From Dactylosporangium aurantiacum (GTDB lineage: Bacteria > Actinomycetota > Actinomycetes > Mycobacteriales > Micromonosporaceae): 64,000 nt of DNA. The notes beneath the pieces are model-generated. The model worked only from the letters and a program-made list of their open reading frames with translations, made no database searches and had not been told where the DNA came from. Each line of letters starts with the position of its first letter. Position 1 is the first letter of the stretch. A program made the position numbers and the translations under genes. Of this stretch, positions 61,001 to 64,000 are shown piece after piece. Location of the stretch: positions 141,319 through 205,318 of the forward strand of contig NZ_JNYJ01000014.1 of NCBI RefSeq assembly GCF_000716715.1. Direction: 5' to 3'.

Positions 61001-62332
61001 GCGCACGCCGACGCGGTCGTCACCACCGCCGTCGCCGGTTTCACGCTGCTCGCGATCACCGCCGGTGCCGGCAGCGTCGCCGTCGCCGGCACGGCCACCG
61101 GTGCCCGGACCGGCTCCCGCGGCGGCGGTGAGCGGCGCAAGGCGGGCAAGATCGCGTCCGGCTCCGCGAAGCACTTCAAGGAGCAGTGGGACGGCGCCGG
61201 TCGCGGCGACCGGTCGTTCACCTGGCGGCTGCTGCCGACCGGCTGGCTCGACCGGCACAGCCTCGCCCTGCCGCCGCGGGTCGCGCCGAAGTCGCCGCTG
61301 CTCGCGCGGATCCTCACCGACGGCTCGTACCTGCGGGCGATGCTCGGCGCCGGCTGGTGGGCGGTGCCGGCCGCCGGCGCGGCCCTCGGCGCGGCCGCCG
61401 CCGTGCACGGCCACGGCTCGCCGCTGCCGTCCGCCGGGTTCATGCTCGCGCTGGTGGTGCTCGGCATCCTCGACGCGTTCGCCGGGCTCGCCGCCGCCGT
61501 CGCGTTCGGCGCGATCGTCGTGGCCGCCGGTGGTGTCTCCACCACCGACACGCTGCGGCTGCTGCTCGGCGTGTGCGCCCTGTGGTTCGCGATCGCGCTG
61601 CTCGCCGGCGTCGTGCGGCCGTTCCGGCGGCCGCCGCCGCGGCGCGGCCTGGACTGGTGGACGCGCGGCGGTGACGTGCTCATCGCCTCGCTGATGGGCG
61701 GTTGGGCGGTGCAGAAGGGCATCGGCGCGCTCAACGGCCTCGCCGGTCACGAGCTGCCGATCCAGGGCGCGGCGGGCCCGATCGCGCTGGCCGCGGTCGC
61801 CGCGATCGCCGGCCGGATCGCGCTGGAGAGCGCCGCCGGGTGGGCGTACCCGGCACGGCTCGGTGCCGTGCGCCCGGAGAAGCTGCCGAAGCCGGGCAAG
61901 GCGCAGCGGCTCGCCGCGATCGGGCTGCGCACCGTGCTGTTCGTGTTCGTGGCGGTCGCGTTCCTCGGCACGCCGTGGCAGCTGTGGGTCGGTGCGCTGC
62001 TGTTCCTCGTGCCGCAGGTGCTCAGCGTGTACGAGGACGCGTTCCCGAACGCGCCGAAGCTGTTCCGGTTCCTGCCGAAACGCATCGTGAAGACGGTCTT
62101 CATGATGCTCGTCGGCACCCTGTCCGGGCTGGCCCTGGCGTGGCTGCTGGACGACCCCGCGGCGCGGATCCTCAACGGCTTCGTGCTGCTGTCGCTGCCC
62201 GGCCTGGTGTTCTCGGTCATCGAGCTGTTCGGCCGGGAGGGCGACGAGCGCGAACAGACCTGGCGGCGCGAGCTGGCCGGCGGCGCGGTCGTGGCGGTCG
62301 GCATCGCCGCGGCGTTCGGCGTCTTCTCCTGA
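58022..62332 (+). CDS. Giant nidogen-like / MBG-repeat / multi-TM surface protein
   Basis: 1436 residues. Signal peptide (to AHA), a NIDO (nidogen-like) domain at ~50-225 (VNFFGTTYSSMYVNNNGDVTFG), then about six Ig-like MBG-type repeats (~250-800; recurring TYDGSATPPVHAGTY and TASQAGDGTYTAA). A further beta region and a Thr/Pro linker follow, and from ~residue 1000 a segment with about eight membrane helices and a basic cytosolic loop. I know no family for the C-terminal membrane part. The layout suggests an adhesin fixed in the membrane by its own multi-helix anchor, or a surface receptor. ATG 58022; divergent from the pseudo-PBP. Confidence 0.8.
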   Translation: MTNRGRRRSSRFLALLMLAVQGAMLALGVEPAHAAGPGAVVTDAGCVTTLAARTDDGSSGPVPLGFPVNFFGTTYSSMYVNNNGDVTFGSPYTGFSGLNLAAFGSPIIAVAFFDVDTRAAGTSPVSYGPVTYGGRPAYCVNWVDVGYYNNGADRLNSSQLILVDRADTGAGNFDIVMNYDRLAYEPAGGLTVGYSNGTFTYVYPGSGAAGALVDANTATGLVHNSGGSGHAGRYVHQVRGGQPSPPGAQTIDFPAPGDVTYGAAPFTVAATASSGLPVTLTASGACTVSGATVTVTTAGACTLTASQAGDGTYTAAAPVTRTLQVAKAPVAVSLAGLAQTYDGTGRPVTATAAPDPGSGTMTVTYDGSATPPVHAGTYAVQATYTSATHAGTASGTLVVGRAAQTVTFPELAGRRFGGDPVHLAASSDAGLPVGYEAGGPCTVDGVTLHVTGVGQCTVTATQAGDADHAAAAPATRSFAVAKGVATITLGGLSQVYSGAPRPATASAEPAGAGTVHVTYDGSATPPVAAGTYRVVATVDGPRYQGTLTATLTVARAAQEVAFADLSAATFGDAPRPLHAEATSGLPVRFTGTGSCEVRSGTLAYVRGGECVVTAHQDGDGDRLAAPAVTRSVEVARAVQAVTLSAPARLTVGGAAAAVTATSSAGLPVRLTAAGPCELRTAAGGGVLAAAHAGTCTVTAAQPGDDGHLPATAATATTRVERGTATLHVRGLAQVADGGPHPALVHTTPAGLAGTSVTYDALGQAPRAAGTYRVVATLDNPDWVAAPVVARLTVAQPAAVPVRDPATGARPALTPSQALSTLGGAPDQVTVTPAAGGGVTLTGAGFTAAVAAIGPGGTRQAAGADGRLVVDRKHQVSVSMTGFAVKTRADVWLFSDPVLIGQVTTDAHGAVEARLPVPASLPTGQHALQVNGVTADGTQRSLSVGLLLVDDPATTPTTPTAAVPAGGGTRPPVAAPDLSGGGDVLAQFPAYLPAAHADAVVTTAVAGFTLLAITAGAGSVAVAGTATGARTGSRGGGERRKAGKIASGSAKHFKEQWDGAGRGDRSFTWRLLPTGWLDRHSLALPPRVAPKSPLLARILTDGSYLRAMLGAGWWAVPAAGAALGAAAAVHGHGSPLPSAGFMLALVVLGILDAFAGLAAAVAFGAIVVAAGGVSTTDTLRLLLGVCALWFAIALLAGVVRPFRRPPPRRGLDWWTRGGDVLIASLMGGWAVQKGIGALNGLAGHELPIQGAAGPIALAAVAAIAGRIALESAAGWAYPARLGAVRPEKLPKPGKAQRLAAIGLRTVLFVFVAVAFLGTPWQLWVGALLFLVPQVLSVYEDAFPNAPKLFRFLPKRIVKTVFMMLVGTLSGLALAWLLDDPAARILNGFVLLSLPGLVFSVIELFGREGDEREQTWRRELAGGAVVAVGIAAAFGVFS
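58820..60400 (+). repeat. Coding Ig-like repeats of the nidogen protein
   Basis: Alternating units ending GDGTYTAAAP / TYDGSATPP recur at ~250-base intervals; similarity is clear in protein and moderate in DNA. Confidence 0.65.
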
Positions 62333-62335
62333 CGG

Positions 62336-63580
62336 TCACGGCGCGGGCGGATGGCTCCGGGTCGCCAGCCAGACCGCCGCGGTGACGAGCTTCGCCACGG
62401 CGGTCAGGGTGGCGGGCTCGACGCGGTCGGGTGTGTCCGCCGGGCTGTGGTAGCCGGCCATCCCGGCGCCGATGCCGACCGCGGCCAGCCCGGCGGCGGC
62501 GTACCGGCGGTTGTCCGAGGCGACCGGCCCCGCGGTCAGCGGCAGCCCGGTGTACCGGCCGGCCTGGTCGAGCGCGGCGAGCAGCGCGTGCGCGGGCCCG
62601 CCCGCCTCGACGGCGGCGGCCCGGTGCAGGTCGCCGGCGCCGTCGACGTTGACGACCAGCGGCGCCGCCCCGGCCCGCCGCAGCTGGGCGGCGTGGTGGG
62701 CGGAGCCGAGCGCGCCGGCCTCCTCGGCGTCGAGCAGCGCGACCGACAGCCGCACCTGTCGGGGGACCAGCGTCGTGAGGACCCGGGCCGCCTCGAGGAC
62801 GACGGCGACGCCGCTGCCGTTGTCCGCGGCGGCCGGCTGCCGCAGGCCCGGGTGGTCGCCGACGCCGTCGTAGTGCGCGGTCAGCAGCACCTGCGGGCCG
62901 GCGCCGGCCGGCCAGGCGCCGTGCAGGTTGGCGGCGGGCACGTCGAGGCGGCGGATCGGGGTGTTCCCGGCCAGCCAGCCGTCGCCCGCCGCGGCGGCCG
63001 CGTGCAGCGCGGCGTGGGTGGCCGTGTCGAGGGTGAGGATCGGCAGCGGGCCGGGGTTCGGCCCGGCGAGCATCGTGAAGTGCCAGCCGTCGGCGTCCAC
63101 CCCGCGCCCGATCAGCAGCCCGAGGGCGCCGTGGGCGTGTCCGTACGCGTCGAACAGCGTCATGCCGGCCGGCACGACCAACCACCGGCCGCCCGGATCC
63201 CCGGCGCCGGCGACCGCGAGCCCGCCGCGCCGGACGAGGGGCTGGTCGGCGGAGGCGAGGTGGACCGCGACGTCCCGGCCGAACGCGAGCCGCCGGACCG
63301 TGTCGCCGTCGAGCCACCGCACGTCCGGCGCGGCGTACACCTCGGGGACGAACCGGACCTCGAACGGCTCCACGGTCACGGTCGCGCCGAGGTCGGCGAG
63401 GTGCCTGGAGAGCCAGCCGCGGGCCGCGGCGCCGCCGGCCGAGCCGACCCGGCGACCGGCGAACGCCTCGGCGGCGAGGGTGGCGACGGTGGCGGCCATC
63501 CGCTCGCCGGAGACCGCGGCGGGCAGCGCGGCGAGCACCGCCGCGTCGGTCGCGGGTGGCCGGCCGGCGGCGGTGCTCAT
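62336..63580 (-). CDS. M28 family metallopeptidase
   Basis: 414 residues. The two-zinc site of M28 aminopeptidases is complete: TAHYDG (His), AADNGSGVA (bridging Asp), LDAEEAG (Glu pair), VVNVDG (Asp) and GYHSPADT (His). An inserted PA-like domain lies at ~100-190. No signal peptide is evident. The ATG shares bases with the stop of the CCG-repeat gene, so it is translationally coupled to it and under the same ArsR-type operator. Confidence 0.88.
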   Translation of the reverse strand: MSTAAGRPPATDAAVLAALPAAVSGERMAATVATLAAEAFAGRRVGSAGGAAARGWLSRHLADLGATVTVEPFEVRFVPEVYAAPDVRWLDGDTVRRLAFGRDVAVHLASADQPLVRRGGLAVAGAGDPGGRWLVVPAGMTLFDAYGHAHGALGLLIGRGVDADGWHFTMLAGPNPGPLPILTLDTATHAALHAAAAAGDGWLAGNTPIRRLDVPAANLHGAWPAGAGPQVLLTAHYDGVGDHPGLRQPAAADNGSGVAVVLEAARVLTTLVPRQVRLSVALLDAEEAGALGSAHHAAQLRRAGAAPLVVNVDGAGDLHRAAAVEAGGPAHALLAALDQAGRYTGLPLTAGPVASDNRRYAAAGLAAVGIGAGMAGYHSPADTPDRVEPATLTAVAKLVTAAVWLATRSHPPAP

Positions 63581-63819
63581 CCGCAGCAGCCCGCGCCGGA
63601 CGCGACCGCCTCGGCCTTCGCCGACGTGCCGCAGCAGGCGCCGGCCCGCGCCGCCTCGGCCATGGTGCCGCAACAGGGCGCTGCCGCGTCGGGGCCGTCG
63701 ACCGCCGGCAAGGTCAGGGTGGCCTGGGGCGGGTTGCCGCAGCAGCCGCCGGTGCCGGCCACGTCGAGGGCGGCGGCCGGGTCGCCGGAGAAACCGCCCG
63801 GGGTGTGGTCGCTGGTCAT
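63577..63819 (-). CDS. Small CCG-repeat (Cys-Cys-Gly) protein
   Basis: 80 residues. Four CCG motifs (GGCCGN, PCCGTM, ACCGTS and the C-terminal GCCG) are spaced through an otherwise Ala/Gly/Thr-rich chain with no predicted fold. Vicinal Cys pairs suit trivalent arsenic or another soft metal. GGAGCT precedes the ATG. It overlaps the M28 start and is divergent from an ArsR gene, so metal or metalloid binding is a strong inference. Family name not known to me. Confidence 0.78.
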   Translation of the reverse strand: MTSDHTPGGFSGDPAAALDVAGTGGCCGNPPQATLTLPAVDGPDAAAPCCGTMAEAARAGACCGTSAKAEAVASGAGCCG

Positions 63820-63864
63820 GGTTGAGCTCCTTCGCGTATCGGCCATTGTCCGGCACGGACTGTC

Positions 63865-63913
63865 TTGACGTCCGTCGAATCAAACGGTTGCACGCTGATT
63901 CGAGATCTGTCAA
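63865..63913. promoter_or_regulatory. 49-base composite dyad, ArsR operator
   Basis: TTGAC, 5 bases, TCGAATCA, 13 bases, TGATTCGA, 5 bases, GTCAA: both halves are exact reverse complements with matching spacers. TTGACG at 63865-63870 may double as a -35. It sits between ArsR and the CCG/M28 pair. Confidence 0.65.
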
Positions 63914-63922
63914 CCTAGAGGC

Positions 63923-64000
63923 ATGTCGAAACAGGCGCTGACGCTCACGGACCTCACCGCGGACGCGGCGTGCTGCCCGCCGATCGCGCGGCACCGGCTG
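63923..64000 (+). CDS. arsR: ArsR family repressor, partial
   Basis: Only the first 26 codons are in the window. MSKQALTLTDLTADAACCPPIARHRL matches the N-terminus of actinobacterial ArsR proteins, in which a vicinal Cys pair near residue 17 helps bind As(III). The helix-turn-helix lies beyond the window. It should repress itself and the divergent CCG/M28 genes through the dyad. Confidence 0.75.
   Translation, partial: MSKQALTLTDLTADAACCPPIARHRL

Overview
The window is very GC-rich with strong third-position GC bias, many GTG starts and GTGA/ATGA gene overlaps. It carries F420-type LLM oxidoreductase, CtaF, CPCC and SigB/SigF-type genes. This points to a filamentous actinomycete; I would guess Micromonosporaceae, but no rRNA or marker gene is present to prove it. 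Gene density is high, and no gene-free stretch exceeds 300 bases. I saw no tRNA, rRNA, insertion sequence, phage or CRISPR signature.

Layout. (1) 1-4.1 kb: a tightly coupled reverse-strand cluster (family-2 glycosyltransferase, DUF2064 transferase, methyltransferase, membrane molybdopterin oxidoreductase) with a divergent NAD-dependent epimerase and a repeat-rich shared promoter. (2) 4.1-9.8 kb: an MFS exporter, a DUF2334 lipoprotein, and a ROK regulator divergent from a Gfo/Idh oxidoreductase. (3) 9.8-13.2 kb: a rifampicin-monooxygenase-like gene followed by an ABC exporter, preceded by a 17-codon leader ORF and a nested hairpin. (4) 13.3-21 kb: a carbohydrate locus with a secreted DUF4832-FN3-CBM protein, a sugar ABC importer, a GH36 alpha-galactosidase and a short DeoR-like regulator. 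An 11-base motif shared with the ROK promoter may link it to the ROK regulator. (5) 21-35 kb: mostly housekeeping or accessory genes: TPR, NYN-LOTUS, amidohydrolase, DJ-1/PfpI, ctaD-ctaF, acyltransferase, LLM enzyme, FAD reductase, GlxA-type regulator, methyltransferase and small Cys-rich proteins. (6) 35-40 kb: a TetR gene and a 1259-residue LPXTG-anchored repeat protein.

(7) 40.6-55.4 kb is the most coherent region, a general-stress/partner-switching neighbourhood. It holds a STAS-HATPase fusion, a canonical phosphorylatable STAS protein, and a STAS-sigma fusion (SigB/SigF type). Around these lie a TPP enzyme, a PIG-V-like membrane protein, a stand-alone CheB, DUF4383, an MFS exporter, a GAF-PAS-GAF histidine kinase and an SDR. 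Four starts are preceded by G-N-T-T / GGGTA sigma-B-like promoters, including the sigma gene itself. I infer a self-contained stress circuit in which the STAS domains of both fusions have lost the phosphorylatable serine.

(8) 55.5-62.3 kb: a class A penicillin-binding protein whose transpeptidase motifs are all replaced and whose glycosyltransferase catalytic Glu is Gln, divergent from a 1436-residue nidogen/Ig-repeat/multi-TM surface protein. (9) 62.3-64 kb: an M28 peptidase, a small CCG-repeat peptide and the start of an ArsR repressor, with a 49-base symmetric operator between the last two.
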